Below are positions 12,345-24,300 of a DNA stretch of 64,000 nt, one piece after another. Positions within the stretch are counted from its first letter, which is position 1; every line of letters begins with the position of its first letter. The stretch lies in the NCBI GenBank assembly GCA_034440575.1, contig JAOTOL010001615.1, forward strand, positions 1,954,001 to 2,018,000. The letters are read 5' to 3'. Origin of the DNA: Imbricaverruca yamaguchii. Taxonomy: Eukaryota > Arthropoda > Thecostraca > Neoverrucidae. A model generated the notes under the pieces. The model was not told the origin of the DNA. It saw only the letters and a program-made list of their open reading frames with translations, and made no database searches. Position numbers and translations under genes: made by a program.

Positions 12345-12945
12345 ACAGGCCAGTCAGGCAGGCTGCAGCTTCAGCAGCCGCCCACGTACAGGCCAGGCAG
12401 GCAGGCTGCAGCTTCAGCAGCCACCCACGTGCAGGCCAGTCAGGCAGGCTGCAGCTTCAGCAGCCGCCCACGTACAGGCCAGTCAGGCAGGCTGCAGCTT
12501 CAGCAGCCGCCCACGTACAGGCCAGCCAGTGAGGCTGCAGCTTCAACAGCCGCCCACGTGCAGGCCAGTCAGGCAGGCTGCAGCTTCAGCAGCCGCCCAC
12601 GTACAGGCCAGTCAGGCAGGCTGCAGCTTCAGCAGCCGCCCACGTACAGGCCAGTCAGGCAGGCTGCAGCTTCAACAGCCGCCCACGTGCAGGCCAGTCA
12701 GGCAGGCTGCAGCTTCAGCAGCCGCCCACGTACAGGCCAGTCAGGCAGGCTGCAGCTTCAGCAGCCGCCCACGTACAGGCCAGTCAGGCAGGCTGCAGCT
12801 TCAGCAGCCGCCCACGTACAGGCCAGTCAGGCAGGCTGCAGCTTCAACAGCCGCCCACGTGCAGGCCAGCCAGTGAGGCTGCAGCTTCAGCAGCCGCCCA
12901 CGTGCAGGCCAGCCAGTGAGGCTGCAGCTTCAGCAGCCGCCACTG
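12345..12945. repeat. Minisatellite, 43-bp unit
   Basis: About 14 units containing CAGGCAGGCTGCAGCTTCAG and then CAGCCGCCCACGTACAGGCC. Spacing measured at 12,361, 12,404 and 12,447 is exactly 43 bp. Because 43 is not a multiple of three, long frames rotate through three peptides; the 200-300-residue open frames here are array artefacts. Confidence 0.95.
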
Positions 12946-13585
12946 TCCAGGTGACAGCCCGATTCGCCGGCGCACGGCACGCAGCTGGCCGCGCTGCATC
13001 GGCCGCCTGGAGACGCCGTATACCACAGCACGACACGCAGCTGGCTTCCAGCCAGGCGTGCACATTCCACACATGGAGCTGGTTTTGCAGAGCCCTGTAG
13101 GCGGCGTGCACTGCTCGGTATGCGGCGCGTGACGTTCAGTCCACAGAGCCGACCGCCGGCCAACACCCACCCCAAACCAGACTTTCCAACTCCTGTGGCC
13201 ACGCTCGCCGGACGACGTGTGGCGCAAAAACAGCCAGGATAGCATCAAAATGGTTTTGTTCGGTCGGTCAAGCCGGCCTTCGTTGACGGTGGACAGTTCG
13301 GTTGTCAGCGTATGATAGCCCATAGGCAATGTCCAGACCACAGAGCAGACCAACACGCCAGGGAAGTCCAGCTCAGTGGGCCGGTGCTCGCCCACACACA
13401 AATGTCGCCTTCCCCATGCAGCACACAAACACACACATGGTCCACTAGGGGAGGGGGGGCAGAGGCTCGTGCAAACAAAAAGAAGTGTTTGCTGACCACA
13501 AATTTAGCTTGGATGAAAATGTAATCTATAAGCATATCAATTTCATCATTGTTCATCCACTCAACGATCAATTACATAAAAGCAC
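12946..13585. other. Transition from CpG-rich to AT-rich DNA
   Basis: CpG-rich to about 13,290; the CpG-poor block starts near 13,590. No gene recognised. If the Amph assignment at 16.3 kb is right, this is probably intron 1 sequence of that gene. Confidence 0.4.
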
Positions 13586-13589
13586 TACA

Positions 13590-16180
13590 TTCACACTAAT
13601 TTGCATTTATCTGCACTCCTGATTGCCCAGTATGATCAGTGATACTTCTTCAGTATAGTCAGGCATTCAATCTTCATTCATTGCCAGTTAAATATCAAAT
13701 TAGTACATTGATTATGCATGAAAGGATACTGAACTCGGTGGGTGCAGATCTTGACAGCCCTGAGCTCCAGGTGCAACATCACATTGAAGATAACTGGTGA
13801 AGAGATTTGGACATTATCTGCACCACTTAAAGCTGTACTGAAGGCACATCCTCATCAGCACTATTACAAATAACTGAATGGGGCCATATCAAGCATTGTC
13901 CATAATTCAAACAGTATTCACTTATTGGGCCTACAAGAAATAATTATGCAAAAAGCTACGTCTGGAACTTGATATGTCTTGAGATAAAATTGACTTATTA
14001 TAACTACATTTGACAAAAAGGAACCTAATCATAACTGCAAGTATCTTGAAAATTGTCATTGAATAAAAAGCATGGGCTAATTTGCAGTAATAGCTCATTT
14101 GGCAATTATGGTCATTGGTTTATCTTTTTGGCATTACCTTGGCATAGAACATGTTATATTGCCTTAGGCAAATTGAAATAATAGATAGCAAATATATTTG
14201 TATATAATTATTAATACTGAATCCAGAATAGTAATCATAGTCTCAGTTTACCATTTCAGAGTGATTAAGAATTCGTCAACCTCATTTAAAAATTGTAGAG
14301 GCAGGAATCTAAGGAGAGGTTTTATCAGAGACCACAGGACAAAAAAGTGCAAAGAAATGCACTGAAATAATGCATTACATTCCTCATTTCAATATTTTAT
14401 CTTTGTCACTATTTTCCACCATTCACTACCTTCTGAAACATTGCAAATATCCAACTTGCTCAAAATAGCAAATGACAATGTAAAATACTGCCACAGGTGG
14501 AGAAACAATATACATATGGCAAGATTCAACATAAATAGCATACAGAATGGCATTAGGTATTCATACCATTGTCATGCAACAGAATCCAAAATTTTGAAAC
14601 TTGAGTGGACACCAGCACTTAATGGTAATTGTTTTGACATCACTTGTTTATTTTGGACATTATTACATGCCTCTTGTTTCTCCTTACAGGTTATGAGCAA
14701 GATGTAGGTGGCTACCATCCTGATTGGCAGAGGGCTGCATAAGCAAAGGCAACATAACAACAAAAAAGGAGTTTTTAGTGAGGGAATACCTCATAAAATA
14801 GTTCATTTACAATGTAATACAATCTAATCCAACTTAGCCTAACCTCTTTGGTTGCTTTGTGGAGGTTAAATGTATGTACAACTTGCCTCATGGGCACCTT
14901 AAACTACAATAACACTATGAATGGCAAACCAGGGTTGGATTTGTCACTCATTTATATTTTAAGAACATGCAATCTTGGATGTAGGGAGGACATTTCTTTG
15001 GTAATTGGATTAGATGATAGTTTTCTTCAAAACAGTGACCATTAGAATCTCAGTGTGTACTTGCCAATAAATCCTGAGAACCTATCACAGGGCAGCTCAT
15101 TGTCAATTAACACCATCCAATCTTCAAATATCCAAAACAAAAATTGAGAGGGTGGTTTTCTGGATAGGATAATGCTCTGGATGTCAATTATCTATGAACA
15201 GCCTATTACTCTGACTTTAAAGCACCTTATATGTTTATGATATAGGACTGAGAGTAGAGCTTAAAATGATACATTCCAATTATTCTGAACTAAAAAGATA
15301 TCAAATAAACATGTGAAATGTGAGGTTTAGCATAGGTAACTAAAAAAATGAATGGTCATTTAATGTCATGCATATTTTAAGTATTATTGTATGTAGTATA
15401 AATGAGAAGTTTTACATACATTTTGCACTCATGAAGAAACATAGGAGTTGGGCTTGATTAGGTGTTTTGATTTTGAAATATTTTCAGGAAAAAAATCCAA
15501 AATTTTGTTTCTTTGGCTGGGTTAGGTTAGGTTTTAAAAAAATAAGCAAAACATTTTGAGAAAAGAAAATTGTATTGCATTTTTTTATTTTATAAAAACA
15601 TCCTATTATATTAGGTTTAGGTATGCCAGGATTACCTGGGCAACATATTTATTATTTTTTAACTTAAGCATTGCATTGGAATAAGAAATTTCACTGATAA
15701 AAAACCTGAAGCACAAATTTACCATTTTTACCTTATGTTATTATTGGCATGGCAACATAATGACCCAAAGCATTACATGTTGTTTCAGTGGCATGCCAAT
15801 AACAACAGGAACAAAGGCAACACAAGAACTAGGTATGTAGGTACCTATTTCACCTGGAGCAACAACATATCTCATTACCTTCTCCTTTACACGTCTGCTT
15901 GTGACAGCAGTGTAGGATTTCATATTCTGAAGAAGGCCCATGGCTTCACATATCACTCAGGAGAAACCACCAGGACAACACTGACCAGCACCAGTGCACT
16001 ATTTTTAGTCCAGTGAACTTGGCAAGCCACCCAATTCCACCAGCACCATCTGTTGAATCACATGTGGAACCAAAATAAGCCTCTAAAAGAAACAAAAAAG
16101 AACATACGGTTTCAGAGATATAAATACCTTACTGTTGTTCACCTAACAAATGACAATTTGGTTCATAGCAGAGAAGCTTG
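13590..16180. other. CpG-depleted AT-rich block in Amph intron 1
   Basis: By eye, only about half a dozen CG dinucleotides occur in 2.6 kb, while CA and TG are frequent. DNA on both sides is CpG-rich. The block lies directly downstream (minus strand) of the Amph exon 1 donor at 16,302. No exon, transposon domain or RNA gene was recognised. GGTTAGGTTAGG at about 15,520 is a short TTAGG-like run. Confidence 0.7.
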
Positions 16181-16302
16181 TTTTAACTAATCACAAGAAC
16201 AATAGCATTTGTCCAAAACAACCGGAACAGCTTATGTCCGTGAGGGGAAATATCAGCCCAACACGGTAGAGCGTAGATAGAACGCTTTCTTGCTCTACTC
16301 AC

Positions 16303-16371
16303 CCGTTCTTTGGCCCTCCCAGCATGTTTTCTGACAGTTCTCGCAAAGAATTCTGGTTTTATTTCAGACAT
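16303..16371 (-). CDS. Amph: Amphiphysin (BAR-domain protein), first coding exon, partial gene
   Basis: The exon encodes 23 residues starting MSEIKPEFFARTVRK and ending KHAGRAKER, followed directly by a consensus donor GTGAGT (16,302-16,297), phase 0. Fly amphiphysin starts with a closely similar segment (MTENK..., then KHAGRAKEK), and vertebrate AMPH and BIN1 start with MADIK- and MAEMG-type sequences, then Q(E/K)KV. In the family this segment is the amphipathic helix H0 that precedes the BAR domain and inserts into membranes. The start chosen is the ATG aligned with family starts; the open frame runs 24 codons further upstream but that part is proline-rich and looks like 5' UTR. Later exons (expected next residues of the LQNLGK type) were not found to the left, so introns are long or the gene leaves the window. 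Identification rests on 23 residues. Confidence 0.72.
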
Positions 16372-16720
16372 CTTCAGTGGAGAGGGCGGCGGCGATTGCG
16401 GTGCCTTGCTCCCATCTGGGCCAGGCGAGCGAGCTGTTGACATTCTGTAAATATGAGTTCACTATCGACTATGAACAGATAGAAACCAGGCGTGGGAAAA
16501 TTTCCGCACTTCACGCAAACTCGTCTACAAAATCATTCACAGTTCACTCGCGTTTGCTGCACCGCGCAGGCTCCCGCCAGGCTATCCGCAGACTGGTTCC
16601 TGCTCAGCCGCCCGACCGGCCCGCAAGCTCGACGCGAAAACGCCAAATGCCCCGAGGCTCTAAGGTGCCGTGCCAGGGTGTCCTCATTCTTGCTCGAGCC
16701 GGCCTGTGAACAGGTGGGTA
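16372..16720 (-). promoter_or_regulatory. CpG-rich 5' region of Amph, probable promoter/5' UTR
   Basis: A CpG-rich stretch sits immediately upstream of the Amph start codon and forms a sharp contrast with the CpG-depleted block downstream of exon 1. No TATA box is obvious. Assigning promoter function is inference from position and composition. Confidence 0.4.
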
Positions 16721-19164
16721 CAAGAATAACTATGGGGTCACATCAGCGGCCTGACACGCTGTAAATGTGCAATGGTGTAAATGAATGGGCTGAAAATGAA
16801 AGATTGGTTGGATAAACAGATGCTGCCAATAGGATCAACAACTCTGTACGCAAGCATTGGTCCATGGTGGCGGAGCGTCGTGTTGGGTAGATTCCTAGCA
16901 CTCAACGCTGTAGGTATCTGGTCAATATTAAATGTCCGGATTTAAAAGGGCTTTTCGGTACCTTCCCCTATAACCCACGTTCCCCCGCCCATCACGTCAA
17001 GCTACCTAAATATGTAGCTACCAGTACGTGGGGAGTTGTAGAGCAAGAAGGCAGAGAGCTGGTAAACACGGGGTTGTATAGTCTCCCCCTCTTTGGAAAG
17101 TCATGGGTGGGCGGGATATGGACTGACTGCATCAGCTCTGGTGCACGGTGCGGGCATGCTGAAAGTCCTGTGTGGGTCTAACCCCCACCACACCCACGGT
17201 TTGCCGCCCGGCTAATGTTAGTTTCACATCTTGCATATTCATGCTGAAATTGTCTCGAAAATAAGGGCTTGGCTTCCTGGCTTCATGAAAGAATCTCCAG
17301 ACTTGAGTGCGGGCCGCGGATGTCCCCAGACCCGTACATTTTCGCCATGGGTGTAAATTTATGCGTCCGTGTCGCAAATCTGGTCGTGTATCAAAAAACA
17401 AATGAGTGCACCCAAAATATTGTTTGTTCCCCCTTGAAATGTGTAATGCGAACTCCACGAACCACTCTCCACAGCACGTGACATTTCCTTTCACAATGTC
17501 GCAGTCCTACACTATACCCAAGCATAAAGTACACACGCTGCAGTTCTGAGAAAAATGGCACCCTTGCTTTTCATTTTCCTCGGGATCTCCATTCACATCC
17601 TGCAAATGTCTTCTGTGCGTAGCAGCGTGTGCAGAATACTTGTTTATGACCAGTTTCGGGGGGGGGGATCTCGCACGTTTCTGATGTTTATTATTTCGGA
17701 TTTGAACAGCTAACATTCAGTCGGTCTAATTAAAATGGCATTTTTCTTACAAAATGTTTGTAGGCTTGAGAAAATTGTGTTTTAGTGCGGAAGTTCAGAA
17801 CATCAGCCTACTAGGATACGGCCTCCGTGACCCCCTTGGATCAGCAAGTGTCCGTGTAGGTCTTTGATGCCCTTAAGCATAAAACCGTTACCGGTCACCA
17901 GTTCCCTGGCTCAGGCAGAGCATTACTACGGAGTGGGTCCATTGGTATGTTCCCGCCCTGAATTTGATGCTTATGCAGCTCTCATACCCCGCACTCACTC
18001 CCGTATCCCATACTCCTGCATTCACCCTTGGACCTCATACACCTGCACTCGCCGAGGGACCCACTGACAAATATTAGTACCTTATCCGCCAGCAGAGCCT
18101 GATAACATAAAGCATACGATGCCCCTCCCCCGTACGCACACTGGACTAGTTTTATTTGGACAGCCGCACCACTGAAAAATAGTGCAACTGGAATGCATAT
18201 GTTCGCAGCTGATCGTTGAACGAGAGTTTCGAGAAACCGAGAGGGCCTCGTATTTGTTTTCCATGGTGCAGAGCTTTGCTTTTCCCAGACTATTATGTTC
18301 CCTGCCTTCGGGGCCCACCATTATTACCGCCTACACACCTTCACACTAGCTAGATGTAGGACTTCCTCTTACAGACGCTGCTCCGAGGCTGGATTGACAC
18401 GTTATACTGTGATGGCATCAAGTGATGAGGTAGCCAGTGGCGCAGCAAGGATTTTCCCAGGGGCGAGGGCTGGCCTAAAAATGCAATGAAGCAGAGCTTC
18501 CAGCGCGCACGAAGAAATTACCAAATTTGCGGGAAATTTGACTCTCCATATTTGAGTTCCGCAGTCTTCCTCACCACACCCAGTATTACAGAGCACAAAT
18601 CCAACCTTGTATATGAGCATCATCTTAATATGTGAGAAGCCTATAAATCATTGCACAATGAAATGTCGCGACACCATTATTAATAAAATGTATTTAACAC
18701 CAACAAGAGCACAACCCATTCTCCCACTCCACGGAAAACCAGCGACAGTTGCACTCGTGTGACAGAAATCAAATCACCAAACACGCCTATCAAACCAAAA
18801 ACTCCACGCTTCCGACATGCAGCTCGAAAGCCGGACGCTCGCCGAAAATAGGGCTCCATCTGGTTACGACACGTGCGCCCGGTTGAATACGCCGATATGG
18901 CAACGTTGGCGCCCCACCTGCCCACGCACCCCTTGTGACCAAAATCAACTTCTCACACACCTACGTCAGCCATTGGCTATGATTCCATTGGCTAAGGGCG
19001 GCCTGCCGAATTATCACCATGGACAAAATGCCGACGGATGGTCACCTGCACTAGCTGTGAGTGATCACAATTATTGTGCCGTGGAGCCCAAGACGAGCCA
19101 CACGGAACTCCCGAATCACAGGCGGCGGCCGCTCGCCGGACGAGCCCGCGCCATTCAGCACACG
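16721..19164. other. Intergenic DNA, no gene recognised
   Basis: Mixed-composition unique sequence between Amph and the STT3B 3' side. A CAGTGGCGCAGCAAGG motif at 18,434 resembles hAT transposon ends, but no partner end was found. No coding exon recognised. Confidence 0.4.
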
Positions 19165-19676
19165 TAGCTGCCCGGTCGGCACCGGACCATCGCCGGCGCC
19201 GCTCGGCGCACGTAGCGGCCCGGTCGGCACCGGACCATCGCCGGCGCCGCTCGGTACACGTAGCGGCCCGGTCGGCACCGGACCATCGCCGGCGCCGCTC
19301 GGTACACGTAGCGGCCCGGTCGGCACCGGACCATCGCCGGCGCCGCTCGGCGCACGTAGCAGCCCGGTCGGCACCGGACCATCGCCGGCGCCGCTCGGCG
19401 CACGTAGCAGCCCGGTCGGCACCGGACCATCGCCGGCGCCGCTCGGCGCACGTAGCGGCCCGGTCGGCACCGGACCATCGCCGGCGCCGCTCGGTACACG
19501 TAGCGGCCCGGTCGGCACCGGACCATCGCCGGCGCCGCTCGGCGCACGTATGGCAGCCCGGTCGGCACCGGACCATCGCCGGCGCCGCTCGGCGCACGTA
19601 GCAGCCCGGTCGGCACCGGACCATCGCCGGCGCCGCTCGGCGCACGTAGCAGCCCGGTCGGCACCGGACCATCCGC
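19165..19676. repeat. Minisatellite, 48-bp unit
   Basis: About ten to eleven units containing CACGTAGCGGCCCGGTCGGC and then GGACCATCGCCGGCGCCGCT. Because 48 is divisible by three and the unit lacks stops in several frames, overlapping long frames appear on both strands. These are not credible genes. Confidence 0.95.
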
Positions 19677-21209
19677 GCACGTCACGGCACGCAAGTTGGC
19701 TTGTTCGCTGGTTGGTTGATGGTTGATTGGGGTTGATGCTTGATTGGTCGTGTAGTGGCGGGCCAGTGACAAGTCGCCACCTGGTGAAGGTGCAGCACCA
19801 GCCTGTTGACTGACGAGGTCGGCAGCTACCCAGTACGGTGCCGTCCGCCGCTCACACTTCGGCGACACCTCGCGGACGGCCGCCTGCCCCCAGCCGTACC
19901 TCTGTGGAGCCTGTGTCGCGCCGCGCTGATGACCAGTGGATGATTCCGGAGTCGCATGGCAGTAGTAGTGCCCGGTCTCCGAATCTTCCTCGTGCCATCT
20001 ATGATGTTGCGCGCCCCCTCCCCCGATGTATCGGGATCCCAGCATTGCTAAGCAGGTCCTGCTCCTGCTGCCAAGCCAGTCCCCCATCTGCAGACTGCTG
20101 ACCGTGCCGGGCACGGGCACGGGGAATGAAGAGCATGCTATCAGAGTTCTGACGTATGTCCAGCACATGACGTATACGTCCTGCCAGTCACTGGCAAACA
20201 AACAAAAAAAACTACCCGGAATAAGCCAATGCTGACGCCCCTGTGACGTAAATCCTGGTAGTGCGACACACTCCTCGAATAATAGAAAAGCCAAGTCGGC
20301 TATGGATACAATTGCTGCCACGGGGCAGCAGCAGACGCTCGACGGTTGTCAGACTAGGTTCCACCTCTGCTTTCAATTTGTGTTTAAAATTTCCAACGAT
20401 TTCCACTGTCGCAGTGCCAAGTGCCAGTCGTGAATTGTGGCTACTCACTTTGCATGTCGCAAAGTGGGACCCACTACCTCATACGGTAAAAATGTCTGGT
20501 CCTCTACCCCACACTGGCCAGTCAGTCAGCACTTGCACCGGTGACAATTCGTGAAATTTTAGCGCGGAATCTGACTGATCAAATAAATACAACCGCTACG
20601 GTGTGTTGCTGCGCGCTGCAGCTGGCAGCCCGTGGACGCCCAGTCTTGGTCGCTGTTCGTATGATAGCCAGGCCAGACGGTGCCGGGTCTGACGCTCCGT
20701 GGCGCCACCTACAACCGACGGTGGCCCCACCTACGCCCTGGCGGCCGGCTGCCGGCCTTTGACGACGGTCGGCTGGTTCTTCAGCGCTCCACGACGTCGC
20801 TTGGCAGTCTGTCCGAGAGATCGGAGAGGTCAGCGGAGGTGCATCAGAAGAAGCGTACATATTTCTGGCACAACCGGTTTAATTTTGTACTTAAAAGTTA
20901 CTACAGAGCAGCTTTGATTCAATGCAGAACAAAACAAGTCTGGTCGATGCGCCCGAAAACAGGACCAACTTCGCTTGTTCAAGCAACTTTTCACGAGCAT
21001 ATGGAACAAAACATCGAGCAAAATAAAGCAAAATAAAATAAAAATAGCACACGTGGACAACAACCTAAATTAACTATGTAACATCGAATTACAATTCGCG
21101 GTCGGTGGCCAGAAGAATGGTGCATAAAGTATGTGCATAACGAGTTAGTGAATACCACGTAAATGCGATGAGCGTTTTGTGCGCACGTATAAAGGGGTGC
21201 TGGAGAACC
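19677..21209. other. STT3B downstream region, including probable 3' UTR
   Basis: Downstream of the STT3B stop on the minus strand. No AATAAA is seen on that strand in the first 600 bp; an ATTAAA (plus TTTAAT, 20,878-20,883) about 330 nt past the stop is a possible polyadenylation signal. TCTGGTCGATGCGCCC at about 20,939 matches the LINE 3' motif found elsewhere, without clear target-site duplications. Confidence 0.4.
20878..20883 (-). terminator. Candidate variant poly(A) signal (ATTAAA) for STT3B
   Basis: ATTAAA on the minus strand about 330 nt after the STT3B stop codon. It is chosen only because no canonical AATAAA is closer on that strand. Confidence 0.22.
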
Positions 21210-21306
21210 TCACTGTACCTTTTTGGAGAGAGTGACTTTTCCCTTCTTAATCTGCCTCTGCTTCTTTGGTATATTCGGCCGGTTGAATTCATCCGGCTTC
21301 TTCACC
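21210..21306 (-). CDS. STT3B: STT3B exon 14 (residues 719-750, stop)
   Basis: Acceptor TTTGCAG. Encodes [18 protein letters not shown], then [13 protein letters not shown] and TGA. The lysine-rich cytosolic-type tail and final KKVQ match the style of human STT3B, which ends KKTV. It supports ER retention and B-type identity. The exon is only 33 codons including the stop and was found by following the phase-2 junction. Confidence 0.9.
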
Positions 21307-24300
21307 CTGCAAACGGACATGGAGAGTCAGGCGACACCGTGACATCAGCCGGCGTTACATGGTGTAAGAATTACAGCGCAACAACTCACACCGAAAATAC
21401 AAATAACATGCCAGATGGCTTCCATTTTATACGGTTGGTCAAACCAACCACTAAACCAAACCACTAAAGCTGCCGTGCCGAACAACGCTCAACAAACGTC
21501 GCCAGGATTGTCCCTTCATTTGACTTCGGACGGCCACGCACCACGGAGGGTGGGAAACGCCAGCTCCCACGACCAGAGCCAGTGCCACGGCGCTTCTCAG
21601 CAAACTTGGCCGCACTCCGAGCCGTAGCGCCACCCAGGCAAGATGGGTGCTGCGTGCTCTACCCAGCCGCACGCGCCATTACCTGTATATCCGCACCAGC
21701 CAGTGCTCGGTGGTGTACGCCTCCTCCAGGTAGGTGAGGCCGAAGTTTTTGTTACCGATCTCCGTGTTGCGCGTGCGGTCGTAACCGGCAGGTACTCGGT
21801 AATCAGTCTGTACCGGAAAAGACGCCAGTCGGTCATCAGAAGGCCAGACACACCTATCCATCCCTGGCGCAATGGTTAACCTTTAGACAACCCTGGTCGC
21901 GAATGATCAACCCTGGTCGATGCGCCCTAAAGCCCCAACCTTTAGACACAACACACGTCAGACGAGAGGATACAATTATTAACTTTCCGTACCACACATT
22001 ATCGTATGAACGAAATCAATGACCAAAATGTCGAAGCCTTGGCTAGACCCACTTATCGAAAATGCAACGCAAAACAAACTGGCAAGCATTATCGACTAAG
22101 CCAGTGCAAGTTTAATCGCCGGGCCGCAACTACGCATACACAAAAATATCCGACACCACCACCACCATTACCTTCATCTCTCCGAAGCGGTAGTAGGAGA
22201 GTTTGTACATGAGACAGTTGAGCAGGGTTTTCGAGCCGCCGGCATCGACACGAAACTCGCCGCGCTCCGTGAAGTAGTCGCTCTCCTTGATCTCGTGCGG
22301 GTGCTCGCCCTCCGCGATTCGAACCATCCACAGAAACTTGTTGATGTCGTCGCCCGAGTACCCTGCGGTCACGTCGGGCCAGAACAGGTCAGGTCAAGGA
22401 TGGTTAGGTAAAGCCATGCATGGTCAGGCGATCATATATGATGAAGCGAGGTACTGTTCTGTTATATCTCCATCGTGTATAGTTTAGGGGCGCATCGACT
22501 GCGTAGGTCACATGGCTATCACCATCGACAAGGCAATATTACACAGCAAGAAAATATTGCACGAGGCTGTCATGATTCTATAGAGTGGTCAAAACTGAGC
22601 AAGGCTTAACATGGCTGGGGCGCCAATATCTGGGCAAGTTCAGATTATCCATAACCAGATCAGACACACGGACGTTCAGATCGGGACAGCATCACACTGA
22701 AGTGAGACAGGACCATCCCGACTTGGACAGGACCACCTTAAGATCGCCTTGGATCTCTATTTTATCACGTGAAGACATGGACTGCTTTTCGAGAGGTGAA
22801 GTCAGGATAATGGTGATGGCGGCACCTGAACTAGAAGAAGACTGAGCTGTGAAGCAACTCAATCTATATTGGTCAATTTGTATCAGAATAAAGCTGCTTA
22901 AACAGTGAAGTAAGGTGATAAAGAAAATGTAACAACGCAACTAATTATTATCGAAAAGGGAACGCGCCTTCGTGTAACACAGACACGGCAGCACGGGAAA
23001 AAGGCCAACACATCAATGAAGGTCGATGACATCTAAACATAAAGTAAATCAACTCATGGTACCCAGCGGTATATTCTTTAGAGTATGATTCGTTGAAAGC
23101 GGCAATTTGGTGTGCTATATCTATGACGTGTCCAACTAGTTTCCTCAGCCAAATGTCTGCCACGACTGAAGGCCGGCAACAAACAATGAGGCAGGACAAT
23201 CTCGATCGGAACGGAACCATCTTGACTCGGACTGGACCAGCACGACTCTAACAGGATCGTCCGACTGAGACAAGGCCTTTCCGGCTGGAACAAGACCTTT
23301 CCAAGTGAATCGGGAGCAACCTGGCTGGGACAGGACTGCCTCAAATGGGACATGACCAACTAGCCTAGAGTTAGATCATCTTAAACACAAGGTGCTGTGT
23401 CGATTGTGGTAGAGGCGTACAAAAAGGCTTAGCTAGATTCTTGCCACCGACAAATTACACATCCAAGTCAATGTTTCAATTGTGTCGCTGCTGCAATTAA
23501 CAATTTAGCACCTGGGTACTCTGAAACTAAAACTAGCCACGGCGACGTATTCGGCATATTCATTTGATTCCTTAGTAAATATGCGCAGTAATTCGCACTC
23601 TGTCACAACGTGTGCCACAATTGTGCATTCAGTTACCAGACGTTGAATCAGAAAATCCAGCCCCAAATGACGGGAGTCATCTTGACGGGTACAGTCGCAT
23701 CCAGAGTGAGACGGCACGATCTCGACTGAAACAGCTTCACATCCACTGGGGAGGCCATTCCGACATCGCCAGTGTGCCCAGCGGCCAGCAGTGAGCCGGC
23801 TGGACCGACGGCCATTCCGACCTCGCCAGTGTGCTCAGCGGCCAGCAGTGAGCCGGCTGGACCGACGGCCATTCCGACCTCGCCAGTGTGCCCAGCGGCC
23901 AGCAGTGAGCCGGCTGGACCGACGGCCATTCCGACCTCGCCAGTGTGCCCAGCGGCCAGCAGTGAGCCGGCTGGACCGACGGCCATTCCGACCTCGCCAG
24001 TGTGCCCAGCGGCCAGCAGTGAGCCGGCTGGACCGACGGCCATTCCGACCTCGCCAGTGTGCCCAGCGGCCAGCAATGAGCCGGCTGGACCGACGGCCAC
24101 CACTCACCAATGACGCCGCCGAAGATGACCAGCACGTAGTCGACGTCCAGCGCCGTCATGATGTCGTAGGCCGCGCTCTCGTTGGACGACATCGCCTTCC
24201 CCACCTGACGGAACATAGTCGGGTTGCGACCAGCGTTGGAAAAGTGGCCCTTTTTTGGAACTTTTGCAATCCAACGAATTATACACTCCGGAAAAAATAC

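Noticed and set aside
12141..13100. 319-codon open frame and overlapping frames in the 43-bp array
   Set aside because: The same array is open in several frames and the period is not divisible by three; a repeat artefact.
15516..15535. Telomere-like TTAGG repeats
   Set aside because: Only two to three copies (GGTTAGGTTAGG); common by chance in AT-rich arthropod DNA.
18434..18470. Possible hAT transposon end (CAGTGGCGCAGCAAGG)
   Set aside because: No matching inverted end, 8-bp duplication or transposase found nearby.
19051..20321. Several 170-390-codon frames on both strands at the 48-bp array
   Set aside because: Consequence of a stop-free 48-bp unit; no family motif and no splice structure.
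23755..24098. CRISPR-like array
   Set aside because: Units are contiguous with no unique spacers, and the DNA is eukaryotic; the same holds for all other arrays here.
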